Shown in pieces: positions 50,900 to 59,056 of a stretch of DNA of 64,000 nucleotides; position 1 is the stretch's first letter, and the number at the start of each line of letters is the position of its first letter. Below the pieces are notes generated by a model. The model ran no database searches, was not told where the DNA came from, and saw only the letters and a list, made by a program, of their open reading frames with translations. This DNA comes from Bryobacterales bacterium F-183 (GTDB lineage Bacteria; Acidobacteriota; Terriglobia; Bryobacterales; Bryobacteraceae). Location of the stretch: the NCBI GenBank assembly GCA_016865505.2, contig AP025252.1:3038001-3102000 (forward strand). The letters run 5' to 3'. A program made the position numbers and the translations under genes.

Positions 50900-52324
50900 A
50901 TGTCAGAACGACAGCGAAGGGTGCTGACCGTGGCCCCGATGCCCGCGGAGAAATGCGCCTACGCGTTAGCACGCTATAGCCGGTCGCCGGATTCGATTGC
51001 GAAGTCCTTGGAATGGGTTCGCACACACGACGAATCCAAGTTTTTGGACAGTTTCTACTTCCAGTACGGGCATGCCTCGATTGCTGATCTTGGGCATGTC
51101 GTGCTGTGTTTTGAAGGCGTGTCGGAACTGGCTGCGACCGAACTCGAAGACGAACAGCTTTGGGATGGGCAGGCGAGATCGTCGCGGTATCAGGATTTTG
51201 GGTCGTCGGGCTTCATCACGCCGCCTGAGCTGGAGGGCAATGCGCTTTATGCCGAAACGGGTACCGCGCTGTTGGCGGCGTATCGCGAGATGCATGCTCG
51301 CGCGGTGGAGCATCTGACGGAACGGCTGCCTCGGCCTGAGGCGATGAAGCCTGACGCTTATCAGCGCAACATCGCGGCTCGGGCGTTTGACATCGCGCGG
51401 TACTGCTTGTTTTGGGGGATCCCGACGGGCGTGGGTCAAGTGACGAGCATTCGTACCCTGGAGCGGCAGATCCGGCGGTTGAAGACGTCGGAGTACGCCG
51501 AGGTGCGGGATCTTGGGGCAGAGGCCGCTACGGCTTGCCAGGAACCTGCTGCCGTGACGTTGGACGGTACGCCTGCGACTGTGCCGTTTGCGCCTACTTT
51601 GGCGAAGTATGTCGACGCTGACGAGCATGTGCTGCAATCGCGAGCGGATGTCGCGCTGTGGGCGGCGCACAACATCCCAACGTCTTTAAACGCGAGTGTC
51701 CCGGATGTGGATCTGCTGGAGCCACGGTGTCCGGAGTCCGACATCGCGGCGACGCTTGTGTATCCTTCGGCAACGATTCCGTATCGCGCGCTGCTGACGT
51801 TCTTTGAAGATCATGCCGGGCTGCGGCGCGACGTAATCGATACGGCGTTACGGTCTCGCAAGCGTCGCGACGATTTGCTGCGGGAGTTTCGTGGCGGGCC
51901 GTTTGTGTACGACATTGTGATGGACATCGGCGCGTATCGCGATTTGCACCGGCACAGGCGTTGCCAGCAGTACCGGCAGGCGTACGGTACGCACTTGGGG
52001 TACGCCAAGCCGGATGCCATTGCACAGGCTGGCCTGCTAGAGTTGTACAGCGGAATTATGGAACGCACGTTTAGCGCGATCGAGCAGTTGCCCGCGCCGG
52101 GCTCGCACTACCTGCTTCCGTTTGCCGCCAACGCCAGGTTTCTGTTCAAGATGGACTTTGCCGAGGCCGAATACATCAGCCGCTTGCGAAGCGGCGTTAA
52201 GGGACATTTCAGCTACCGCCGCATAGCATGGGAAATGAAACGCAAGATGGAGTCTTTGCGCCCGGAACTGGGGCGTCTGATCGAGGCGACTCCACCCGAA
52301 GAAGAAGATCCTCTTCAGAGATAA
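50900..52324 (+). CDS. Double-domain ThyX-like protein
   Basis: A 474-residue protein made of two ThyX-type domains (about 1-245 and 260-470). ThyX enzymes carry F-x-x-x-G-x-S-R ... R-H-R-x-x-S-x-N-E-x-S-x-R-Y. Domain 1 keeps the later half (ARSSRYQDFG) and the FEGVSEL start but has no RHR. Domain 2 keeps YRDLHRHRRCQQYRQAYG with the RHR but has glutamine where the serine should be. Each half thus holds part of the flavin/dUMP site. It may be a pseudo-dimer with one active site, or have a new role. Start chosen at MSERQRRV (50900). Confidence 0.8.
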   Translation: MSERQRRVLTVAPMPAEKCAYALARYSRSPDSIAKSLEWVRTHDESKFLDSFYFQYGHASIADLGHVVLCFEGVSELAATELEDEQLWDGQARSSRYQDFGSSGFITPPELEGNALYAETGTALLAAYREMHARAVEHLTERLPRPEAMKPDAYQRNIAARAFDIARYCLFWGIPTGVGQVTSIRTLERQIRRLKTSEYAEVRDLGAEAATACQEPAAVTLDGTPATVPFAPTLAKYVDADEHVLQSRADVALWAAHNIPTSLNASVPDVDLLEPRCPESDIAATLVYPSATIPYRALLTFFEDHAGLRRDVIDTALRSRKRRDDLLREFRGGPFVYDIVMDIGAYRDLHRHRRCQQYRQAYGTHLGYAKPDAIAQAGLLELYSGIMERTFSAIEQLPAPGSHYLLPFAANARFLFKMDFAEAEYISRLRSGVKGHFSYRRIAWEMKRKMESLRPELGRLIEATPPEEEDPLQR

Positions 52325-52332
52325 TCAACGTC

Positions 52333-54156
52333 ATGATGCTGGGCGGCGTCCGGAATCCTTTCCAACTGCAGTCCATCGCGGACCCATGGTCGCGCGTGGA
52401 CTCTGACGTATCCGCGCTCTATCAGGCCCTGCTGGACCAGGCGGCCGATTTGATTGTCGCGGTGCAGTTGCGGTCGCAGACGTCGTGTTTGTTGATCGAA
52501 GGTGAGTCCGGGGTCGGCAAGACGCATTTTTCTGCACGATTTCGGGCGCATGTGCTCGATCGCGAAGAGCCATCGTACTTCTTCAGCGTGCCGTGCGAGG
52601 TAGCGCCGTCGCGCATCTGGCGGCATTTGCGGCAGTGCATGGTGGATTGCCTGTTGCGGCAGGGTCCGCGAGGTACGACACTGCTCTCGCGGTTGATTGG
52701 GCAACGCGATCTGGCTGCGGCGAGCGCGACGATCAGCTACAACCTGGCGACCGTGTTGGGGCATTATCGCGCCGACCATTACCGGGCGTGGTGTACGGCT
52801 TGGTTGCGTGGTGAGCCGTTGCCGGACAAAGCCACGGCGAAGTTGGAAGTGTCCGAGACGCGCGGCAACGATCGCGAGTTGGAAGAACAATCGCGGCAGG
52901 TGGTGCTGGAGTTGGCGCGATTGGCATCGCCGGGTGTGGCCGTGTTTTGTTTTGACCGGATAGAGGCGCTTGAGTACTATCCGGGGAGCACGGAAGGTCT
53001 GGCAGCGTTTGAAACGATGTTTCTGGACCTGGCGCAGTCCCTTGCCAATGGTTTGATTCTGAGTTGCCTACAGCCTGGGTTTGTGGCAAAGTTGCCTCCT
53101 GCATTGAAAGAGGCGATGGCGGAGAACCGGGCTTTGCTGAAGAAGGTCGGGCCAGAGCAAGCAGAGTATTTGCTGCGTACGGCAATGGATTGGGAACCGC
53201 AGATTGGGGTGGCGCGTACGCGAGAGTCCGGGCATACCCTGTGGCCGTTGCCAGCGGAGTTCCTGACGGAGTTGGGTACGCCAGCACCTTGGACGCCGCG
53301 CTACCTGCTGGCGAAGGCAGAGCAGGCGTTTGAGACGTGGCGAAGTCCTGCGGCGGTGGCGGGTACGGCGGATGTACGGGCGTTTTTGGAGTCCGAGTAC
53401 GTGCAGCGGCTGGAAGCTGGGTTAGCGAATCCGGCGCTGGATTCCGATGCTGTATTTTTAGCAGCGATGCCGGTGCTGCTGGCTCCCCAGGGGCGCAGGG
53501 GTACCTTTACGCGGGAGCATCCGTCGATCGACTTTACAGTCGAGACGCCGGGCGCGCCGATTGCAGTTTGCATGGTGAACCAGGTGCATGAGCCGGACGT
53601 CGCACAGCGGCTGCGCGAGATTTCGGACACCTGGAATGCGCGCGAGTTTGCGCGCCTCCGGCTGGTGCGCGATGCGCGGTTGCCGTTTCATGGCGGTGGG
53701 AAGCCGGCGCAAGAGGCGCTGAAGGGTTTGCGTACGCGAGGGGCGAAGCTGGTACGTCCGTCGACGGAGGCGATTGCGGCTTTGGAGGCCGCGCGGAGTT
53801 TGTATGCGGATGCGCAGACGGGCCATCTGTACGAAAAGAGCGGCGAGGCAGTGGCGCCGCAGGCCGTACTAGACTGGTTGTCCAAGCATGCGCCGTTGAT
53901 CTTGCAGGAACTCGCGTCCGAGGTGTTGGAAACCGGAAGTGAAGATACGCAGTTTGCAGGTGGCTTGCTCGAATACCTGCAAAAGAAGTCGATTGTGAAA
54001 TTAGAAGATGCCGCCGATGCTGTTGGGGCTTCGGCGGAGGAAGTCGCAGCCTATGCGCGTAGTCATCCCTCTCGAATTGGATACCTTGCCGGACCGCCAC
54101 AGGTCCTCTTTCATCCGGTTGCTGCAAGGGCTCGGCCTGAAGTTACAGCGGACTGA
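52333..54156 (+). CDS. P-loop ATPase of unknown function, partner of the FtsK-like gene
   Basis: A 607-residue protein. Walker A is IEGESGVGKTHFSARF near residue 57, and Walker B-like VAVFCFDRIEALEYYPG near residue 215. N-terminal NPFQLQSIADPWSRVDSDV resembles the opening of KAP/STAND-like or BREX-type ATPases that bind a regulated partner. The middle is helical (QAEYLLRTAMDWEPQIG), and the C-terminus looks like winged helices (QFAGGLLEYLQKKSIVKLED, VGASAEEVAAYARS). The family is not recognised. It overlaps the next gene by 104 bp in another frame. Starts at 52333 or 52336 are both possible. Confidence 0.78.
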   Translation: MMLGGVRNPFQLQSIADPWSRVDSDVSALYQALLDQAADLIVAVQLRSQTSCLLIEGESGVGKTHFSARFRAHVLDREEPSYFFSVPCEVAPSRIWRHLRQCMVDCLLRQGPRGTTLLSRLIGQRDLAAASATISYNLATVLGHYRADHYRAWCTAWLRGEPLPDKATAKLEVSETRGNDRELEEQSRQVVLELARLASPGVAVFCFDRIEALEYYPGSTEGLAAFETMFLDLAQSLANGLILSCLQPGFVAKLPPALKEAMAENRALLKKVGPEQAEYLLRTAMDWEPQIGVARTRESGHTLWPLPAEFLTELGTPAPWTPRYLLAKAEQAFETWRSPAAVAGTADVRAFLESEYVQRLEAGLANPALDSDAVFLAAMPVLLAPQGRRGTFTREHPSIDFTVETPGAPIAVCMVNQVHEPDVAQRLREISDTWNAREFARLRLVRDARLPFHGGGKPAQEALKGLRTRGAKLVRPSTEAIAALEAARSLYADAQTGHLYEKSGEAVAPQAVLDWLSKHAPLILQELASEVLETGSEDTQFAGGLLEYLQKKSIVKLEDAADAVGASAEEVAAYARSHPSRIGYLAGPPQVLFHPVAARARPEVTAD

Positions 54157-56029
54157 CCCGGTCTCGCTGCCAGCCTCGCGCGTTCGCGCGGAAATCTCGG
54201 GAGTCGCGGAAGGCGCATGGCGCGCCGGCGGGTCCAACGCGCTGCTCAATCAGGTATTTCGGGATTCGTTTGCAGATCTGTTTACCGCGACGCACGAGGC
54301 GCGCTGGCAACGGGTACTGACACCGGCGGATCTGGAAGATCCGTCGATACTCGCGCATCATGTGTACCAGGAGTTGGCCGGTCCCAGGTTGATTCGTCAG
54401 CAGGCCGCGCTACAGGAGTTTTCGCAGGAACTGCTCAACTTTTGGGAAGCCGTACAGAGCCTGTGCGCGTGGTTCTGCGGCGTGCTGCGCGCAGCGCTGG
54501 CGAACAAGCACATCCGGTACGACGAGTTCACCTGTTACTGGATCAATGTGGACAGCCTGGTGCGTCCGGAGCGTGATTTGTACTGGACGGTGAACGACCC
54601 ATCGTGGTCCGCGCCGGTACGGATTGAGGGCCGTCCGGGTACGGCATTGCGGATGCCGGGGTCCGAAGACTGGTTTGTACTGGAGACGCAGTTGAGCGGC
54701 GCTTCTGCCGAGGCGGATCAGGCCAAGGCTTGCCTGCATTATGGTTTGTTGACGGCGGCTGCCGCGGGTACGGGCAGCGTGTCGATGCTGACGTTTCATC
54801 CCGAGGTGCGGGAGAAGCGGTTTGCGGCGGAAGAGGCGGAGCCTGCGCTGAAGGTACTGAAGCCGATCATCGGGCGCCTGGCTGGTGTGTCGTTATCGCC
54901 GAGTGCGAATGTCACGGCCCCTCGCGTTGCGGTGGTAGAGGAACCTGCGTCGGCGACGTCCACATCAGGCGAAGAGAATCCAATCCATCAGGCGATGTAC
55001 AAGGTGCTGGCTTCGTGCCGTTTGATGGGCGCGAATGTACATGTGGTGGGGCAGCCGATTGCGGGGTGTGCGTTTCTGCGGTTTGTGCTAGAGCCTGCTC
55101 GCGAGATCCCTGCGAAGAAGGTGGAGAGCCTGCTGCTGGACATGCGCGTACGAATGGAGTTGAGCGCGTTGCCGGTGTTGATGCGTCGCGGCGAGCAGGT
55201 TTGGCTGGATGTACAGCGCAAGGACCGTCAGCCGGTATTGTTCAGCGAGATTCGCGACAAGATCCTGCCGGGCGATGCGTCGTCGCGGGTGCCGATTGGC
55301 GTGGATACCAACGGGGTGCTGCGGTCCCTCGATTTGTCGAACCCGCTGCATGCGCATGTGCTGGTGGCGGGTTGCGACGGGTCCGGCAAGACCGAGTGGC
55401 TGCGCGCCGCAATTGCCGGACTGCTGGTAGCGAATACACCGGAAACGTTGCGTCTGGCGCTGGTGGATCCCACGGGTACATCGTTTGCGGACTTGAAGGA
55501 TTCGCCGTTTTTGTATCGTGCGCCGGGTGGTTCGGATTCTGTGATCGACACGCTCGATTCGCTGATCGCCGAGATGGAGAACCGGCAACGCATGCATCAG
55601 AAGGCGCATGTTGACGACTTGCGGCAGTACATGGATAAGACGGGCGAGAAGCGGCATCGTATTGTGTGCGTGATGGACGAGTACGCTGTGCTGGCAAGTA
55701 CGGGCGGCGGCAGGAAGTCCCGCAGAGAGATTGATGCGCGGATCGCAAGGCTCGGGGCAAGAGGTCGTGCGGCGGGGATACACATGATGGTTGCGACGGG
55801 GCAGATCAATCGCGACGTGATTGGCGGCGCGCTGCAAGCGAACATGACCTGTCGCGTGGTGATGCGCACGAACAATGCGATTGAATCGCGGCTGCTGTTG
55901 GGTGTGAGCCGTGCCGAAGGGCTGCTGAATAACGGCGATCTGCTGTTTCAGGACATCCAGGATCCGGTGCGGTTGCAGGCGCCGTTTTTGACGGAGCGCG
56001 AGCGGCAGACGATCTTCGCCGGAAGCTAG
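54053..56029 (+). CDS. FtsK/SpoIIIE-like DNA translocase domain protein
   Basis: A 658-residue protein. The last ~230 residues form an FtsK/HerA-type motor: Walker A VAGCDGSGKTEWLRAAIA, Walker B RIVCVMDEYAVLAS, then RLGARGRAAGIHMMVATGQ and TCRVVMRTNNAIESRLLLG, typical of FtsK. The N-terminal ~400 residues are of no recognised family and lack membrane helices, and there is no DNA-reading gamma domain, so this is not chromosomal FtsK. ATG at 54053 is chosen for GGAGG 12 bases upstream; an earlier in-frame ATG is at 54008. The pairing with the upstream ATPase suggests a two-motor DNA-processing machine. Confidence 0.82.
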   Translation: MRVVIPLELDTLPDRHRSSFIRLLQGLGLKLQRTDPVSLPASRVRAEISGVAEGAWRAGGSNALLNQVFRDSFADLFTATHEARWQRVLTPADLEDPSILAHHVYQELAGPRLIRQQAALQEFSQELLNFWEAVQSLCAWFCGVLRAALANKHIRYDEFTCYWINVDSLVRPERDLYWTVNDPSWSAPVRIEGRPGTALRMPGSEDWFVLETQLSGASAEADQAKACLHYGLLTAAAAGTGSVSMLTFHPEVREKRFAAEEAEPALKVLKPIIGRLAGVSLSPSANVTAPRVAVVEEPASATSTSGEENPIHQAMYKVLASCRLMGANVHVVGQPIAGCAFLRFVLEPAREIPAKKVESLLLDMRVRMELSALPVLMRRGEQVWLDVQRKDRQPVLFSEIRDKILPGDASSRVPIGVDTNGVLRSLDLSNPLHAHVLVAGCDGSGKTEWLRAAIAGLLVANTPETLRLALVDPTGTSFADLKDSPFLYRAPGGSDSVIDTLDSLIAEMENRQRMHQKAHVDDLRQYMDKTGEKRHRIVCVMDEYAVLASTGGGRKSRREIDARIARLGARGRAAGIHMMVATGQINRDVIGGALQANMTCRVVMRTNNAIESRLLLGVSRAEGLLNNGDLLFQDIQDPVRLQAPFLTERERQTIFAGS

Positions 56030-56523
56030 AAGAACATTTCGAGCAGGACTTCATCGTCCGGAGCGCCGTCGATGATGACTTGTCCTTTCATCCGGCCGCA
56101 TTCCTGAAAGCCGAGGCTTTTGTAATAGCCCTGTGCGGCGATGTTGGAGCCGCGGACCTGGATGGCGGCCTTGGTGTAGCCGTTGACGACGGCGTACGCT
56201 TTGGTGGCGCGCCACAACTGCTTGCCCAAGCCACTGCCGCGAAACTGCGGGCGTACGAAGGTGCCGATGGCGGCGACGTGCGACATCGATGGAAGGATCG
56301 CGGAGTAGAGGTCGAGGAACTGGCAGCCAATGACCTGTCCGTCGTCGCCGATGGCGACAAACACGGCCTCGCGCGCGGTCTGTCCGAGAATGAACTCACG
56401 CTGCTTTTTGGTGGGCCAGCCATCGGTGATGGCCGAATGGATACGTTCGCGGGCCACTTCACTGACCACGTCTGTGATGCCTTGGGCATCTTCGGGTATG
56501 GCTTTGCGGATGCGGAAAGACAC
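56026..56523 (-). CDS. GNAT-family N-acetyltransferase
   Basis: A 165-residue acetyltransferase. It begins MSFRIRKAIPEDAQGITDVV; the acetyl-CoA pyrophosphate loop is RPQFRGSGLGKQLWRATKAYA (R-x-x-G-x-G/A pattern), and NIAAQGYYKSLGFQECGRM closes the fold. The acceptor substrate cannot be predicted. The end overlaps the convergent FtsK-like gene by 4 bp. Confidence 0.9.
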   Translation of the reverse strand: MSFRIRKAIPEDAQGITDVVSEVARERIHSAITDGWPTKKQREFILGQTAREAVFVAIGDDGQVIGCQFLDLYSAILPSMSHVAAIGTFVRPQFRGSGLGKQLWRATKAYAVVNGYTKAAIQVRGSNIAAQGYYKSLGFQECGRMKGQVIIDGAPDDEVLLEMFF

Positions 56524-56549
56524 TGTTGCTTTCAGTTTAGGATGAATAA

Positions 56550-57575
56550 ATGCACCGGCGATCGTTTCTCGGATTCGGAATGGCTACGATGTTTGCGCAA
56601 CAGCAGGCAGCACCTGGGATCGTGAAGCCCAAAACGCTGAAGCCTGGCGATAGCGTGGCGTTGATTACGCCGTCGACTTTCATCACCGACCCGGACCTGC
56701 TGGTGAAGATCACGCAGACCATCGAGTACTTTGGCTTGAAGCCGGTTTTGGGCAAAAATGTCAAGAAAAAGTGGGGTTATGCGGGCGGCACGATTGCCGA
56801 GCGAGTAGCGGACCTGCATTGGGCGTTCAGCGATCCGGCGATCAAGGGCGTGTTCTGTATGCGCGGCGGGTACGCGGCGGGGCACCTGTTGGCGGACATC
56901 GATTACGACATCATCCGGCGGAATCCCAAGGTGTTTATCGGGTACAGCGACATCACGGCGCTGCATCTGGCTATCCACCGGAACACGGGGTTGGTGACAT
57001 TTCATGGTCCGGTGCCGACATCGGCATTTACGCCGTACACGCAGGATTGCTATAAAAAGGCCCTGTTTAGCGGGCAGGCGTTGGGTGCGCTGACGAATCC
57101 GAAAGAGGCGAACACCTTGCGCCCGCAGCATCGTTTGCGTACGGTCCGTGGCGGCAAGGCTCGCGGGCGGTTGATTGGCGGCAACCTGTCCTTGATTCTG
57201 GCGACGATGGGTACGCCGTACGAAATCGATACGCGGGACAAGATTCTCTTTATCGAAGATGTGGATGAGCAGCCGTATCAGATTGATCGCATGTTGACCA
57301 ATTTGCGGTTGGCTGGAAAGCTGCAGGCTGCGGCGGGGATCGTGTGGGGCGAGTGTGAAGATTGCCGTCCCAAAGACTACAAGCCGTCCTTTGTGGAAGG
57401 CAATTTTGCGTTGGGCGAAGTGGTGGACAACATCTTTGGCGGACTCAAGACGCCGGTGCTGTCGGGCCTGACGATTGGGCATACCAGCGACCAGTTGACC
57501 TTGCCGATTGGCGCTGTGGCAACCCTCGATGCCGACGCGGGTACGCTGACGGTGGAAGAGTCCGCGACTGTTTAG
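56550..57575 (+). CDS. LD-carboxypeptidase (peptidase S66), exported
   Basis: A 341-residue serine peptidase of the MccF/LdcA family. The N-terminus MHRRSFLGFGMATMFAQQQA is a Tat-like signal. The nucleophile Ser is in KVFIGYSDITALHLAI, the Glu in IVWGECEDCRP and the His in SGLTIGHTSDQLTLPIG. It removes the terminal D-alanine from peptidoglycan tetrapeptides for recycling, or inactivates microcin-like peptides. The next gene starts 3 bp after its stop, so the two are an operon. Confidence 0.93.
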   Translation: MHRRSFLGFGMATMFAQQQAAPGIVKPKTLKPGDSVALITPSTFITDPDLLVKITQTIEYFGLKPVLGKNVKKKWGYAGGTIAERVADLHWAFSDPAIKGVFCMRGGYAAGHLLADIDYDIIRRNPKVFIGYSDITALHLAIHRNTGLVTFHGPVPTSAFTPYTQDCYKKALFSGQALGALTNPKEANTLRPQHRLRTVRGGKARGRLIGGNLSLILATMGTPYEIDTRDKILFIEDVDEQPYQIDRMLTNLRLAGKLQAAAGIVWGECEDCRPKDYKPSFVEGNFALGEVVDNIFGGLKTPVLSGLTIGHTSDQLTLPIGAVATLDADAGTLTVEESATV

Positions 57576-57578
57576 GCA

Positions 57579-58652
57579 ATGCGGTTTTCGCAAAGGCTGA
57601 ACTGGCATGCGCCGGTAAATGAGATCGCGCGGCGAGTGGCGGAGAGGCCTCCGTTGTACGATCTGACGGAGTCGAATCCGACGCGCGCGGGTTTTGCGTA
57701 TCCTTCGTCCGTACTGGAGGCTTTTGCGAATCCTCGCGCATTGCAGTATGTGCCTGATGCGCGTGGGCTGGCTGAGGTTCGCGCGTTGGTGGGTGCTGAT
57801 TTTTTAACAGCCAGTTCCAGCGAGTCTTATTCCTACATCCTGAAACTGCTGTGCGACCCCGGCGATGAGATTCTGGTGCCGCGTCCGTCGTACCCGCTGT
57901 TCGATTATCTGGCGCATCTGGATTCCGTCCGAACGGTGCAGTACCCGCTGTTTTACGACCACGGTTGGCATGTCGACATCGGCGCGCTGCGGGCCGCGGT
58001 GACTGAGCGTACGCGGGCGATCGTGATCGTGAATCCGAATAATCCGACGGGGTCGTACTTGAAGCCTCGCGAGTTGGAGGACTTGGAAGCGCTGGGTTTG
58101 CCGCTGATTTCAGACGAGGTGTTTGCGTGTTATCCGCTGACGGACGAACCTCGTGTGACATGTGTCGCGGCGGTGTCCAAGGTGCTGAGTTTTTCGCTGG
58201 GCGGGCTGTCGAAAGAGGCCGGGATGCCGCAGATGAAGCTCGGATGGATTCGTGTGGGCGGCGAGGGTCGCGAGGCGGCTGTCGAGCGGTTGGAGTTGAT
58301 CGCGGATACGTATCTGTCGGCGGGTACGCCAGTGCAACTGGCGGCTCATGCGCTCTTGAACTGCGGCGTGCGGGAGCAGATCCACGAGCGGGTTCGTGCG
58401 AATCTGGCCTTGGTGCCGGAGGCACTGCATGCGGAAGGCGGATGGTACGCGATTTTACGGCTGCCTCCGGTGCGCACGGAAGACGAATGGGTGCTGCATC
58501 TGCTCGATGCGCACGGCGTGTACGCGCAGCCGGGGTACTACTTCGACTTTGATTCCTCAGCGCCGCACGCTGTGGTGTCGCTACTGACCCTTCCTGAAGT
58601 GTTTGCTGCGGGGATGGCGAAGATCAGATCCGCTCTAGGTACTGTTTGGTAA
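57579..58652 (+). CDS. Class I/II PLP-dependent aminotransferase
   Basis: A 357-residue fold type I aminotransferase. It has DLTESNPTRAGFAYP at the N-terminus, IVIVNPNNPTGSYLKPRELE (N-P-x-N-P-T-G), LISDEVFACYPL with the PLP-ring Asp, and the Schiff-base Lys in SLGGLSKEAGMPQMKLGW. Length is slightly short (about 390 is usual). It follows the LD-carboxypeptidase gene by 3 bp, so it may act on a peptidoglycan amino acid, but this is only context. Its 3' end overlaps the convergent cupin gene by 29 bp. Confidence 0.92.
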   Translation: MRFSQRLNWHAPVNEIARRVAERPPLYDLTESNPTRAGFAYPSSVLEAFANPRALQYVPDARGLAEVRALVGADFLTASSSESYSYILKLLCDPGDEILVPRPSYPLFDYLAHLDSVRTVQYPLFYDHGWHVDIGALRAAVTERTRAIVIVNPNNPTGSYLKPRELEDLEALGLPLISDEVFACYPLTDEPRVTCVAAVSKVLSFSLGGLSKEAGMPQMKLGWIRVGGEGREAAVERLELIADTYLSAGTPVQLAAHALLNCGVREQIHERVRANLALVPEALHAEGGWYAILRLPPVRTEDEWVLHLLDAHGVYAQPGYYFDFDSSAPHAVVSLLTLPEVFAAGMAKIRSALGTVW

Positions 58653-58983
58653 CGTCCGCCACGACGTCGCCGGTGTGCTTGATGACGGCCGGTTCAAATA
58701 GCAGGACCTCGACTTCGTGTTCCGCGTACGGACGGTGTTCGACGCCGCGGGGTACGACGATGAATTCGCCCTGGTTGACGGTGACCGAATGGTCGCGAAA
58801 GTCCATGCGGAAGCTTCCTTTGTACACCAGAAACATCTCGTCTTCGTCCTTATGGTCATGCCAGACGAACTCGCCCTGGAACTTGACGAGCTTGACCTGC
58901 TGGCAGTTGAGGTCGGCGGCGATGCGGGGATTCCAATGGTCGTGGATGAGGGCGAATTTTTCGGCGAGATTGACCTTGTCCAT
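58624..58983 (-). CDS. Cupin-domain protein (phosphomannose-isomerase-like)
   Basis: A 119-residue cupin. Motif 1 is FVWHDHKDEDEMFLVYKGSF with two His and one Glu ligand; motif 2 is NQGEFIVVPRGVEHRPYAEH with the fourth ligand His. The W-H-x-H-x-x-x-D-E-x-F-x-V pattern is typical of the small mannose-6-phosphate-isomerase-like group found widely in Acidobacteria. Substrate unknown. Convergent with the aminotransferase gene and divergent from the oxidoreductase at 59057. Confidence 0.9.
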   Translation of the reverse strand: MDKVNLAEKFALIHDHWNPRIAADLNCQQVKLVKFQGEFVWHDHKDEDEMFLVYKGSFRMDFRDHSVTVNQGEFIVVPRGVEHRPYAEHEVEVLLFEPAVIKHTGDVVADVTKQYLERI

Positions 58984-59056
58984 TGCTGTGATGCTAGCAA
59001 CACAGCCTGTTATGCTGGTGAGTTAAAGAACCTGAAGGAGCTTTTGAGCACCCACC

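Noticed and set aside
54053-56029. Chromosomal cell-division translocase FtsK
   Set aside because: No N-terminal membrane helices and no C-terminal gamma domain; only the motor part resembles FtsK.
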